Assembly (NCBI GenBank): GCA_965204695.1
Contig: OZ242007.1
Coordinates: forward strand, 1,550,001 to 1,614,000
Direction: 5' to 3'
DNA from: JAHEKD01 sp965204695
Lineage (GTDB): Bacteria > Pseudomonadota > Gammaproteobacteria > Arenicellales > JAHEKD01
DNA: 64,000 nt
Below the pieces are notes generated by a model. That model was not told where the DNA came from. It made no database searches and was given only the letters and a program-made list of their open reading frames with translations. Position 1 is the stretch's first letter; each line of letters starts with the position of its first letter. The position numbers and the translations under genes were made by a program. This document shows positions 17,421 through 25,622 of the stretch, piece after piece.

Positions 17421-19309
17421 TGCGAATTGTATTGTCAGTAATAATACTACTGTGTTTTGTCACTCATTTTGCTTTCGCCTCTCAGACTGAAGCTTATTTG
17501 TCAGCTAGAGCTGCCCTGTCTAACTCAGATTACGACAAATACCGAAAACTCTATAAAAAAATTGATGGCTATAGCTTAAAGCCAGTTCTTGAATCGAATT
17601 ATATTCTCAAACGATTCGATCACCTCAATAGCAACACTATAGAATCTTTTCTTGATAATAATGCAGATATTTACACAAGTAATGCTGTTCGCACTAAATA
17701 TTTAAACAAACTTTTAAAACAAAATAACGTTAATAAATTTCAGCAGTTTTATAAGAAAGATACCAATAATATTGATCTGGAATGCCATTTTATTAACAAC
17801 ACCATTAATTCTAAAAATATTTCAGCAGAAAAAGACCAGCGTATCGAGAAACTCTGGTTAACCGCCAATTCCAGACCGGATAGCTGCAATCCGGTTTTTA
17901 AAACCTGGAATAAGGCTGGAAAATTGACTGATCAGCGAGTATGGGAGCGCATCGAACTCGCTATTAACCGCAGCCGTTATCGACTAGCCAGTTTCTTAGC
18001 TAAAAATTATTTGTCCAAAAAAGAACAAGCCATTACCGATTTGTGGATTACAGTCAGGAAAAATCCCAGAAAAAAACTCAGCTCAACCGGTTTTTCCAGC
18101 ACCGAGTTTGCGGGCAAGATTATTGCTGACGGACTGGAACAAATTGCTCGAGAAAGTCCTTCAAAAGCTGTGCAAATCTGGGGGAAGCTGAAATCGGCTA
18201 ATTCCTCTTTAAAAAAATTCGATCGCCAAGTTTTTGCCGGCATTGGTTTTCGCGCAGCAATTAATCATCAACCCAACGCAACAAGTTATATGCGTAAAGC
18301 CTCATTTGATCAAGAAAAAGTACGTGAATGGGCGATGCGCACAGCTCTGCGAGAAGGACAATGGCAAGATGTACTGAATTTTTTCGATCGCTTGACGGAA
18401 GAAGAAAAAACATCCTTGGATTGGCGTTACTGGCAGGCTCGTGCTCTAGAGCAAACCGGTCAAGCAGAACTGGCCACAGAAATTTTTCAACAAATTTCAG
18501 GTGAACGTGATTTTTATAGCTTTTTGGCTGCAGACAAAATTGATGGCGATTATCAAATGAACAACAATCCGATAACTGTGCCGACAGAAGAACTCGAATC
18601 CACACGGGCCTTCCAGGCAGCTAAAGAACTCTATTATGTCGAAGATGTCAACGAAATGCGACGTCAATGGCAATGGGCGATTCGGGATTTAGACAATACA
18701 CAATTACAAGCCGCAGCAAAAATTGCCTCCAGTTGGAATTTTCACGACCGGGCGATTATTACGGCTGGCAAAGCCCGATATTTTGACGATGTGAATCTAC
18801 GTTTTCCGGTTATTCACAAAAGTACCGTAGTTGCTAATGCTAAAAAGCAAAAACTTCCCGAAGCCTATGTTTACGGCATCATGCGCCAAGAAAGTGCATT
18901 TATGGAGGATGTCCGTTCCTCAGCTGGAGCGATGGGGTTAATGCAAATTATGCCCGCCACAGGTAGATTAATCTGGAAAAAGCAAAAAAAACCTAACTAT
19001 CACTCGTCCCGGCTTTTAAAACCCAAGGAAAATATTGCCGCTGGTTCATTTTACTTACGCGATATGCTAAACACTTTTAATGGTCACTATGCAATGGCTA
19101 CCGCTGCCTACAATGCGGGCCCCAGACGTCCTAAACAATGGCGGCCTAATAGAAGGCTGGACGCTGATATCTGGATAGAAAATATTCCATTCAGGGAAAC
19201 TCGTGGCTATGTCAAAAACGTGCTCGAATTCAAGACTGTTTACGACCATCAACTAGGCAATAAGATGCAGCGCATCAGCAAACTATTGCCCAAAGTCAAT
19301 GCCGGATAA
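17420..19309 (+). CDS. slt: Soluble lytic murein transglycosylase (Slt70-like)
   Basis: Cleaves the MurNAc-GlcNAc bond of peptidoglycan in the periplasm to form 1,6-anhydromuropeptides. It has 629 residues, close to E. coli Slt70. There is a signal peptide at residues 1-20 (ending FAFA), then a long superhelical alpha domain with TPR-like segments, and a C-terminal lysozyme-like domain. Catalytic Glu491 lies in MRQESAF, followed by SAGAMGLMQIMPAT and the AAYNAGP motif. The start is GTG, overlapping pyrE by one base. The 3' end overlaps the next gene by 11 bases. Confidence 0.93.
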   Translation: MRIVLSVIILLCFVTHFAFASQTEAYLSARAALSNSDYDKYRKLYKKIDGYSLKPVLESNYILKRFDHLNSNTIESFLDNNADIYTSNAVRTKYLNKLLKQNNVNKFQQFYKKDTNNIDLECHFINNTINSKNISAEKDQRIEKLWLTANSRPDSCNPVFKTWNKAGKLTDQRVWERIELAINRSRYRLASFLAKNYLSKKEQAITDLWITVRKNPRKKLSSTGFSSTEFAGKIIADGLEQIARESPSKAVQIWGKLKSANSSLKKFDRQVFAGIGFRAAINHQPNATSYMRKASFDQEKVREWAMRTALREGQWQDVLNFFDRLTEEEKTSLDWRYWQARALEQTGQAELATEIFQQISGERDFYSFLAADKIDGDYQMNNNPITVPTEELESTRAFQAAKELYYVEDVNEMRRQWQWAIRDLDNTQLQAAAKIASSWNFHDRAIITAGKARYFDDVNLRFPVIHKSTVVANAKKQKLPEAYVYGIMRQESAFMEDVRSSAGAMGLMQIMPATGRLIWKKQKKPNYHSSRLLKPKENIAAGSFYLRDMLNTFNGHYAMATAAYNAGPRRPKQWRPNRRLDADIWIENIPFRETRGYVKNVLEFKTVYDHQLGNKMQRISKLLPKVNAG

Positions 19310-20192
19310 CCCACAAACACAACCCATGATCTGGATTGCCGGCGGTAATGGCTTTGTCGGTCATGAAATCGCATATAAACTAAAATCTCAGGGCTACACG
19401 GTGGTGCTGCTGAGCCGTTCTGAGTCTTCACATACAGATTTTAAAATCTCTCAAACTGATTACTCTGTTGAAGATTTGGAAACTAAATTCAACCCCAATG
19501 ATATCTTGATTAATCTCATTGGCATTCTTAATGAAAAGGGTTTTAGCGGTAAAGGCTTTACTAAAGCCCATGTGGAAACCACAAGAGCATTATGCCAGGC
19601 TGCTGCCAATGTGGGTGCTAAACGTTTTTTGCAAATGAGTGCTTTACACGCTTCGGCAAGAGGTCCTAGTCATTATTTGATCAGTAAAGCCCAAGCCGAA
19701 AAGGTGGTGGAAGAATCAGGGCTTGATTACACTATCTTCAGACCTTCAGTCATTTTTGGTGCGCTGGATAGTTTTACCAACCGCTTTGCTCAACTTATTA
19801 AACTTTCGCCTTTTGTGTTCCCCCTGGCCTGTCCCAGATCGAGGTTTCAACCTATCTATGTCAGCGATGTTGCTGAATGTTTTGTACAGTCGATATCAGA
19901 TTCTCAAACTACTGGACAAACCTACAATTTATGTGGTCCTGATGTTTTTACGTTGCTGGAAATTGTTGAACTTATTACTAAAACCATGGATAAACGCCGG
20001 AAAATTATTCCCCTGAGTCAGGGTTTGTCCAAACTGCAGGCAACCGCTTTACAATTTGTTCCCGGCAAACCGTTTACCCGGGATAATTTTAAATCGTTAC
20101 AAATAGACAGTATTTGCACGGATAAGACAGGATTGCCTTTCGAGCTATCAAAAACCTCATTGACTGATGCGATTAAAAATTATCTAGGCTAG
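19299..20192 (+). CDS. Atypical SDR, complex I NDUFA9-like NAD(P)-binding protein
   Basis: A protein of 297 residues with a Rossmann N-terminus (WIAGGNGFVGHEIA, residues 12-25). GxxGxxG and LINLIGILNEKG are typical of the NDUFA9-like branch of atypical SDRs, which mostly lacks the usual YxxxK catalytic pair. The sequence YLISKAQAEKVV keeps a Tyr and a Lys in nearly the right spacing. Members are thought to act in quinone or respiratory chain biology, or as sugar-nucleotide-type reductases. The role here is unknown. An ATG nine codons downstream is also possible; the upstream ATG overlaps slt by 11 bases. The 3' end overlaps the opposite gene by 20 bases. Confidence 0.75.
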   Translation: MPDNPQTQPMIWIAGGNGFVGHEIAYKLKSQGYTVVLLSRSESSHTDFKISQTDYSVEDLETKFNPNDILINLIGILNEKGFSGKGFTKAHVETTRALCQAAANVGAKRFLQMSALHASARGPSHYLISKAQAEKVVEESGLDYTIFRPSVIFGALDSFTNRFAQLIKLSPFVFPLACPRSRFQPIYVSDVAECFVQSISDSQTTGQTYNLCGPDVFTLLEIVELITKTMDKRRKIIPLSQGLSKLQATALQFVPGKPFTRDNFKSLQIDSICTDKTGLPFELSKTSLTDAIKNYLG

Positions 20193-21222
20193 CCAGGTAT
20201 TGATCCCGCTGAGTCTTTTTTAATTTAGCCAGTCTTTTAACTTCAGCATAAAAAACTGAAAAATCCTCCCCGGATTTATAAAATAATTTTTCAAACTCAT
20301 CGACCTTGTCGTAATACGTTCCAACAGCGACTAAGTTTGCATTATTTAAATCTTGGGCAAACCACTTGTCCCAGGGGCTTTTAAAATCAAAATCAGTTTT
20401 CAATTTTTGATACTCAAGTTTTAGTTCAGCAAAAAGATCTTGCTTTTGCGCAAGCTTAAGGACTTGTTCGAGTTCAGAACGATATAAGTCAGTCAGTTTG
20501 GTTTTGTACCGAGTAATTAAATCCAGCACGATGTTTTCAAACTGTTGATTTCGTTGGTACCACGCTAATTGCTCAGTCTTTCCCTGTTGCTTCAACCAAA
20601 CCTCTACACCTTTATTTTCAACCAATGTTGCAAAGGATTCATTAAAGACCGTATCACCTTTGACATATACTATTTGGTGACTAAGTTCATGAAAAATCAA
20701 ACTGGCGAGATTAATCTGTGAATAATTTACAAACGTATTTAAAACCGGGTCGTTGAACCAGCCTAAGGTTGAATAGGCCTTAACCCCACCAACAGAAACG
20801 TCATAACCCTTAGCTTTGATTTGCTGAGCTAAATCGACAGCCGGCTGCTTGGAAAAATATCCCCGATAAGCCTGACAGCCAATAATCGGGTAACACCAAA
20901 GATAAGGCTCTAACGATAATTCAGGTGCGGCAAAAATATTCCAGACCACATAAGGCCGCTTTAAATCAGCATAATAAGTGTAACTTTTGTTGTCTGGCAA
21001 CTTTAACTGAGTAGAGGCAAATTGTCTGATTGACTTGACTTGCTCAAGTTTTGCTCTAAGTTCTGCTGATGTGTTTGAGCGTTGCAACCAACTATCAATC
21101 GACTTTGAACTATGAATAACCTGCCACTGACCCTTGACTGATTGAGCATAATAACCTAAAGATTGGCAACCACCTATTAAGATCAGTGTCACCATCAAAA
21201 CTACTGATAAAATAACCCGCAT
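20173..21222 (-). CDS. Lipoprotein zinc aminopeptidase-like protein (PF10023 type)
   Basis: A protein of 349 residues. A lipoprotein signal ends in LIGGC with Cys19 and Gln at +2, so outer-membrane attachment is predicted by the E. coli rule. The metallopeptidase motif is HELSH at 178-182 with a downstream Glu in FNESFATLVE (195), the third zinc ligand in gluzincin-type enzymes. The block AYSTLGWFNDPVLNT just before HELSH is typical of the predicted aminopeptidase family PF10023. The substrate is unknown. It is divergent from cca with 30 bp between them, and convergent with the SDR gene, overlapping it by 20 bp. Confidence 0.82.
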   Translation of the reverse strand: MRVILSVVLMVTLILIGGCQSLGYYAQSVKGQWQVIHSSKSIDSWLQRSNTSAELRAKLEQVKSIRQFASTQLKLPDNKSYTYYADLKRPYVVWNIFAAPELSLEPYLWCYPIIGCQAYRGYFSKQPAVDLAQQIKAKGYDVSVGGVKAYSTLGWFNDPVLNTFVNYSQINLASLIFHELSHQIVYVKGDTVFNESFATLVENKGVEVWLKQQGKTEQLAWYQRNQQFENIVLDLITRYKTKLTDLYRSELEQVLKLAQKQDLFAELKLEYQKLKTDFDFKSPWDKWFAQDLNNANLVAVGTYYDKVDEFEKLFYKSGEDFSVFYAEVKRLAKLKKTQRDQYLASLDNF

Positions 21223-21252
21223 GGCCGTTGTTATACCTGAAATAGTTTAAAG

Positions 21253-22524
21253 ATGACTGAAAATTTTGATTTATTAGATTGTTATCTTGTTGGTGGTGCG
21301 GTACGTGATGAGTTGCTTGGCTTGCGTCCTATCGAGAGAGACTGGGTAGTTGTCGGAAGTTCAGTGGCACAAATGGAATCACTCGGGTTCAAAGTTGTTG
21401 GCAAGGATTTTCCGGTTTTTTTACATCCGAAAACCAAACAAGAATACGCACTTGCTCGAACAGAACGCAAAACCGCCCCAGGACATACCGGTTTTGAGTT
21501 TTATACCAGCCCACAAATCACTCTGGAAGAAGATTTACAGCGTCGTGACTTAACAATAAACGCTATTGCAAAAAATTCTAAAGGTACGTTTATAGATCCG
21601 TTTGGTGGTCAGCAGGATATTAGAAACCGAGTATTGCGCCATGTATCAACGGCGTTTTCTGAGGACCCACTGAGGGTTCTCAGAGTCGCCCGATTCAAAG
21701 CCCAGTTCGCACCATTTAATTTCTCCATCGCTGATTCAACCATGGTTTTAATGAAAGAGTTAGTTGCGAATAACGAGATATCAACCTTAAGCCCAGAGCG
21801 CATCTGGAAAGAAACAGAAAAAGCATTACTGACTGATAAACCGTCTTTGTATTTTGAAACCTTACGCCAGTGTGGTGCCTTGAAAATTTTGTTTCCACAA
21901 GTTGATGCATTGTTTGGTATTCCTCAACGCCCCGAGTATCACCCTGAAATTGATAGTGGTATACACACTATGATGGTGGTTGATCGAGCAGCAGAATTAA
22001 CCGACGATTTGGGTATACGCTTTGCTGCTTTAATTCATGATTTGGGCAAAGCGCTTACTCCCAGGTCACAGTGGCCTAGGCATGTCGGCCACGAGAAAAA
22101 AGGATTAAAACCTTTATCGCAGTTGACCCAAAAATACCCCATTCCTAACAAAATCAAAAACATAGCAGCGCTTTGTTGTGAATATCATTTACAAATGCAT
22201 TTTTTCTTTGAATTGCGAGCCGAGACAATTCTTAAATTGATTGAAAAACTAGATGGTTTCAGACGAGAAGAACAGGTTGAGCAATTTGCTTTACTGTGTC
22301 AGGCCGACAGCCAGGGACGAGGTGGCGACTTGAGAAATAAGCCTTATCCACAGGCTGATTTACTCAGACGAATCTTTGCCGAGGTTAATTCCATTACAGC
22401 CAAGGATATTGATTCGAGAATCTCGGCTGGACCCAAGATTGGCAAAGAAATTAAAAAACTGCGAATCAGTAAAATTGCAACAATTAAAAAAAGTAAATCA
22501 GAGTCTAATCATGTCAGTAACTAA
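21253..22524 (+). CDS. cca: CCA tRNA nucleotidyltransferase (multifunctional Cca)
   Basis: Adds or repairs the 3' CCA end of tRNAs. It has 423 residues, comparable to E. coli Cca. The N-terminal nucleotidyltransferase motif is LVGGAVRDELLG with the catalytic ERD in PIERDWVVVG (E-x-D, as in many gammaproteobacteria). RRDLTINAIA follows, and the ATP-binding EDPLRVLRVARF block is present. An HD domain (FAALIHDLGKALTP) with the motif HVGHE lies in the C-terminal half, giving the phosphohydrolase activity of the multifunctional type. The gene overlaps the next one by 14 bases. Confidence 0.95.
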   Translation: MTENFDLLDCYLVGGAVRDELLGLRPIERDWVVVGSSVAQMESLGFKVVGKDFPVFLHPKTKQEYALARTERKTAPGHTGFEFYTSPQITLEEDLQRRDLTINAIAKNSKGTFIDPFGGQQDIRNRVLRHVSTAFSEDPLRVLRVARFKAQFAPFNFSIADSTMVLMKELVANNEISTLSPERIWKETEKALLTDKPSLYFETLRQCGALKILFPQVDALFGIPQRPEYHPEIDSGIHTMMVVDRAAELTDDLGIRFAALIHDLGKALTPRSQWPRHVGHEKKGLKPLSQLTQKYPIPNKIKNIAALCCEYHLQMHFFFELRAETILKLIEKLDGFRREEQVEQFALLCQADSQGRGGDLRNKPYPQADLLRRIFAEVNSITAKDIDSRISAGPKIGKEIKKLRISKIATIKKSKSESNHVSN

Positions 22525-23248
22525 AACAGCCTTAATCACTGGAGGCGCAAAACGTATTGGCAAAGCTTTAGTTGAAACTCTACATCAACAAGGAATGAAT
22601 ATCGTATTTCAGTATCACCATTCTGAAAATCAGGCTAATGAAATTTTGACTGATTGTAATCAACTACGTCCAGGTTCAGCTATCTCGGTTTGCGCTGATC
22701 TGCAATCAGTTGAGACTTATGAGGAAATCTATCATACGGTTTTTGATGCTTTTGGGCGGTTGGATGTACTTATAAATAATGCTGCTGGATTCTTTCCTAC
22801 TCCATTTGAAACGGCCTCTCAGAAAAATTGGCATGAATTAATGGCTGTTAATGCGGCAGCTCCTTTTTTCCTGGCTCAGCAATGTTATGAGTTACTTAAG
22901 CAAAGCCAGGGCAGCATTATTAATATCACTGACATCTATGCTGACAGACCGCTAAAAAACTATCCGATCTATTCCGCCAGCAAAGCCACTTTAACAAATT
23001 TAACCCTTTCCATGGCTGAATCATTCGCACCTGATATTCGTGTAAATGCTGTTGCACCCGGTGCAATATTACCTGTGGAAAATGAGGGCCTTGAATCCAT
23101 GCAAACCATAATACAAAAAACACCCCTTCAAAAAGTTGGAGGAACTCAAGCTATAGTCGAGACTGTATTATTTCTGATCAATGATGCCTCGTTTATTACC
23201 GGACAAGTCATCAAAGTAGATGGTGGACGAAGTATCGTTAATGCTTAA
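22511..23248 (+). CDS. folM: Pteridine reductase-like SDR (FolM-like)
   Basis: A short-chain dehydrogenase of 245 residues. The motif TGGAKRIG (residues 10-17) is the TGxxxRxG signature of pteridine reductases and FolM. NNAAGFFPTPF is also present, and the catalytic YSASK. The expected Ser position reads NITDIYA with Asp, which is typical for that subfamily. The probable job is reduction of dihydromonapterin or dihydrofolate; other SDR reductase activity is possible. The ATG at 22511 is used, because the open frame extends upstream only through cca. It overlaps cca by 14 bases. Confidence 0.8.
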   Translation: MSVTKTALITGGAKRIGKALVETLHQQGMNIVFQYHHSENQANEILTDCNQLRPGSAISVCADLQSVETYEEIYHTVFDAFGRLDVLINNAAGFFPTPFETASQKNWHELMAVNAAAPFFLAQQCYELLKQSQGSIINITDIYADRPLKNYPIYSASKATLTNLTLSMAESFAPDIRVNAVAPGAILPVENEGLESMQTIIQKTPLQKVGGTQAIVETVLFLINDASFITGQVIKVDGGRSIVNA

Positions 23249-24039
23249 TTATTCCTCGCTAAGACAATCATGGAATAACCCGGCATAAAGAACAATAACA
23301 AATCCAGTTTGGATAAAATCCACACGAACGGGTAAATCAAACTGAACAGTTTGAATTTTTTTTGATTTTTTGACATGTCCTCAGCAGTTACAACCGTGCC
23401 TTTGGCCGATTCTCCATCTTTTTGAATTTTTTCGAACAAAAAGCTTATTAGCGCATCGTAAAGTTCAACAAAAAATTTTGAATAAGTGTGATGCTCAAGA
23501 ATTGAAAATTTCCCCATCGTCAGCGATGAAAGGCTTTGTAGATCATAACCTGGCCGTACATGACCGTGCTTTTCATCGGTCAGACCTATTGCCAATCTAA
23601 GCTTTCTGACCCAGGCTTTAGGTCTGTAATGTGGGACATTGATAATCAACTGGGCATCTGGCTTCATAATTCTGGAAAGTTCAGCAATGAATTCCTTGTC
23701 AGTATGAATATGCTCAAGAAAATCGATAATCACCACTAAGTCAAAGGTATTGTCGGTAAATTCAGTCTTGCCACCATCTATTTGCAGCACATTATTACCC
23801 ACCATATTCTGAATCGATGAAACCACATGTTCGTCTAAATCAGCGCTATACCATTGCCCACCCTTTTGCCTTAGCAGGTAACTGATCACCCCATTATCTG
23901 CACCGATATCCAGGCAAGTCTTATCATTTAAATCAGGCAAATATTTCTCAATGGCAGCAAATTTAGCTTTTTTCAAAATTGATTTATCGTAAAGCTTGAG
24001 CAACATTTGTTGCGATGATTTTAATGAGTCTGTATTCAC
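23245..24039 (-). CDS. Class I SAM-dependent methyltransferase
   Basis: A protein of 264 residues with SAM motif I in CLDIGADNGVISYLL (about residues 40-54) and later elements FDLVVIIDFLEHIHTD and INVPHYRP, typical of methyltransferase_11. The C-terminal 30 residues are strongly hydrophobic and could touch the membrane. The substrate is unknown, but the gene follows an integral glycosyltransferase after 15 bases, so a lipid-linked sugar is plausible. The start is GTG; an ATG 11 codons downstream is an alternative. The gene ends 4 bases inside the opposite folM-like gene. Confidence 0.72.
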   Translation of the reverse strand: MNTDSLKSSQQMLLKLYDKSILKKAKFAAIEKYLPDLNDKTCLDIGADNGVISYLLRQKGGQWYSADLDEHVVSSIQNMVGNNVLQIDGGKTEFTDNTFDLVVIIDFLEHIHTDKEFIAELSRIMKPDAQLIINVPHYRPKAWVRKLRLAIGLTDEKHGHVRPGYDLQSLSSLTMGKFSILEHHTYSKFFVELYDALISFLFEKIQKDGESAKGTVVTAEDMSKNQKKFKLFSLIYPFVWILSKLDLLLFFMPGYSMIVLARNN

Positions 24040-24054
24040 TTTTTAAAGTACAAG

Positions 24055-25596
24055 TTATTGGTTTGGTCGTTCCCGATATTTTTTAATGTTATAAATCCGA
24101 ACTTCGCGATCTCGTTCACCCTTGATAACTTGCGCCGGCACCACCCACAAAGTTTTTTCCAGGTGCCCAAGAAATTCCGGATCCGGTTTTACTTCCAAAG
24201 CCAAGTAATCAAAATTAATCCACTCTCCTCGATAGAATTGATTTATCAAATCCCTCACTGAGGGTTCAACAAACAGCTTATCTTTACCCGCACCACTGTA
24301 AAAACCAATTAGTAGGTTATTAGTATAAAGCAGCATTTCATCACTTACATTCTGCTCAATCCAGTTACCCGCATCTTTTAGATAATGTTTGTTGGTTATG
24401 CTGGTCAATCCCTCATATATATTGACTAACAATAATAGTACAACAAAGATATAGCCTAGATTTGATTTTATAGTTTTACGGGGTTTAGCTTGCCAGCGTT
24501 CATAGATTTGGTTCAAGGCAAAAGGCACTACACAAAGCAAAGTGACTGCTAACGCCAGTGGATAACGATCAGTTAAAAAGAATTTCGTTAATGTAAATAC
24601 GATGAGGATTATTAAGTTGAACAAAATGAACAACTTCCAGGGTCTGACCGAATGTGTCTCTGGAAAAATTAAATTACGGCTGTTTCCATACCAAACTAAA
24701 TAGGCATAGGGAATACTTAAAATGATTAAAACTTGAGCAAATATAATTCCAAATACTGTCCAGATATAGACTAATCTTCCAGTTGTATCCGAGGATGAGT
24801 CAATAATGTATTCTTTTAGAATTTCAATTTTCTCGTCAAGAAACTGCCCTGCCTGCGACCAGCCTAATAAAATATTTTCGTAAGAAAAATTCAAGTTACC
24901 TATGTTGATATTTGGTACGTGTAGCCACCAGCCAAACAGTGCCGCAAGCATAAGTGTTGTAGTTAATATTAGTGAATAGAATAAAATTCGATTCATTGGC
25001 TCAAAATTGACGCGTGAGTTCAAATAGATAATTGGCATTGCGATTAAAAATACAGATCCTTCTATTCTGAACAAGGTCGCTATAGACATGGCTATCATGC
25101 TGAACAACAAAAAGCATCTTGAGCGTACGTGCAGTGCTCTGACAAGATAGTAAAGAGACAATAAATAAAAAGCGATGTAACCATGATCCCGAATGATATA
25201 AGAACGAAGTTCATTCAATCCCGGGAAAAACACGATTATTAGTGCTGCGATTGCTACTGTGGCGGAGTTAGCGCCAATTTCACGTATTAATAACAAAAAG
25301 GCAATACAGGCCAGCGCATTGAGTATGCAATTCAGGACATGGGCACTAAACTCAAGCTCTAAGCTTGTTATTTGGTGTATTAAACTAATTAAAAAAGGAT
25401 AAAGCGGCCATTTGTGCGAAGCTATAGCTTGCTCAAAATCACCACGAGTAAACGCATCTGCTGCCTGTAGATAAAGAATACCGTCTATATTAATAATAGG
25501 GTCTGCATAAACTGACCATATCGAAATTGCCACACTGGCCAATACAGTGTAGAAAAAAAGCCCAACATTAAGCTGGGCTTTGCAAGTATTCTCCAT
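24055..25596 (-). CDS. GT-C family integral membrane glycosyltransferase
   Basis: A polytopic protein of 513 residues with about eleven helices. The first periplasmic loop contains DPIINIDGILYLQAA with the acidic residue expected for GT39/PMT-like or ArnT-like transferases. A large C-terminal periplasmic domain begins near residue 395. GT-C enzymes move a sugar from a polyprenyl phosphate onto a lipid or protein. Acceptor and donor are unknown. The annotated first 15 codons contain a perfect terminator-like hairpin, so the real start may be a downstream TTG or GTG, or the hairpin may be regulatory. A methyltransferase follows 15 bases after it. Confidence 0.72.
   Translation of the reverse strand: MENTCKAQLNVGLFFYTVLASVAISIWSVYADPIINIDGILYLQAADAFTRGDFEQAIASHKWPLYPFLISLIHQITSLELEFSAHVLNCILNALACIAFLLLIREIGANSATVAIAALIIVFFPGLNELRSYIIRDHGYIAFYLLSLYYLVRALHVRSRCFLLFSMIAMSIATLFRIEGSVFLIAMPIIYLNSRVNFEPMNRILFYSLILTTTLMLAALFGWWLHVPNINIGNLNFSYENILLGWSQAGQFLDEKIEILKEYIIDSSSDTTGRLVYIWTVFGIIFAQVLIILSIPYAYLVWYGNSRNLIFPETHSVRPWKLFILFNLIILIVFTLTKFFLTDRYPLALAVTLLCVVPFALNQIYERWQAKPRKTIKSNLGYIFVVLLLLVNIYEGLTSITNKHYLKDAGNWIEQNVSDEMLLYTNNLLIGFYSGAGKDKLFVEPSVRDLINQFYRGEWINFDYLALEVKPDPEFLGHLEKTLWVVPAQVIKGERDREVRIYNIKKYRERPNQ
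25553..25581 (-). terminator. Canonical intrinsic terminator behind the autotransporter gene
   Basis: On the minus strand an 8-bp stem (AAAGCCCA and TGGGCTTT, 25581-25574 and 25564-25557) with a 9-base loop is followed by T residues down to 25553. It lies 42 bases past the subtilase stop at 25623. It also lies inside the first codons (5-15) of the annotated glycosyltransferase, which makes it unusual. Confidence 0.72.
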
Positions 25597-25622
25597 TTGA
25601 TTGAGGTTAAATCCTGCTCCAG

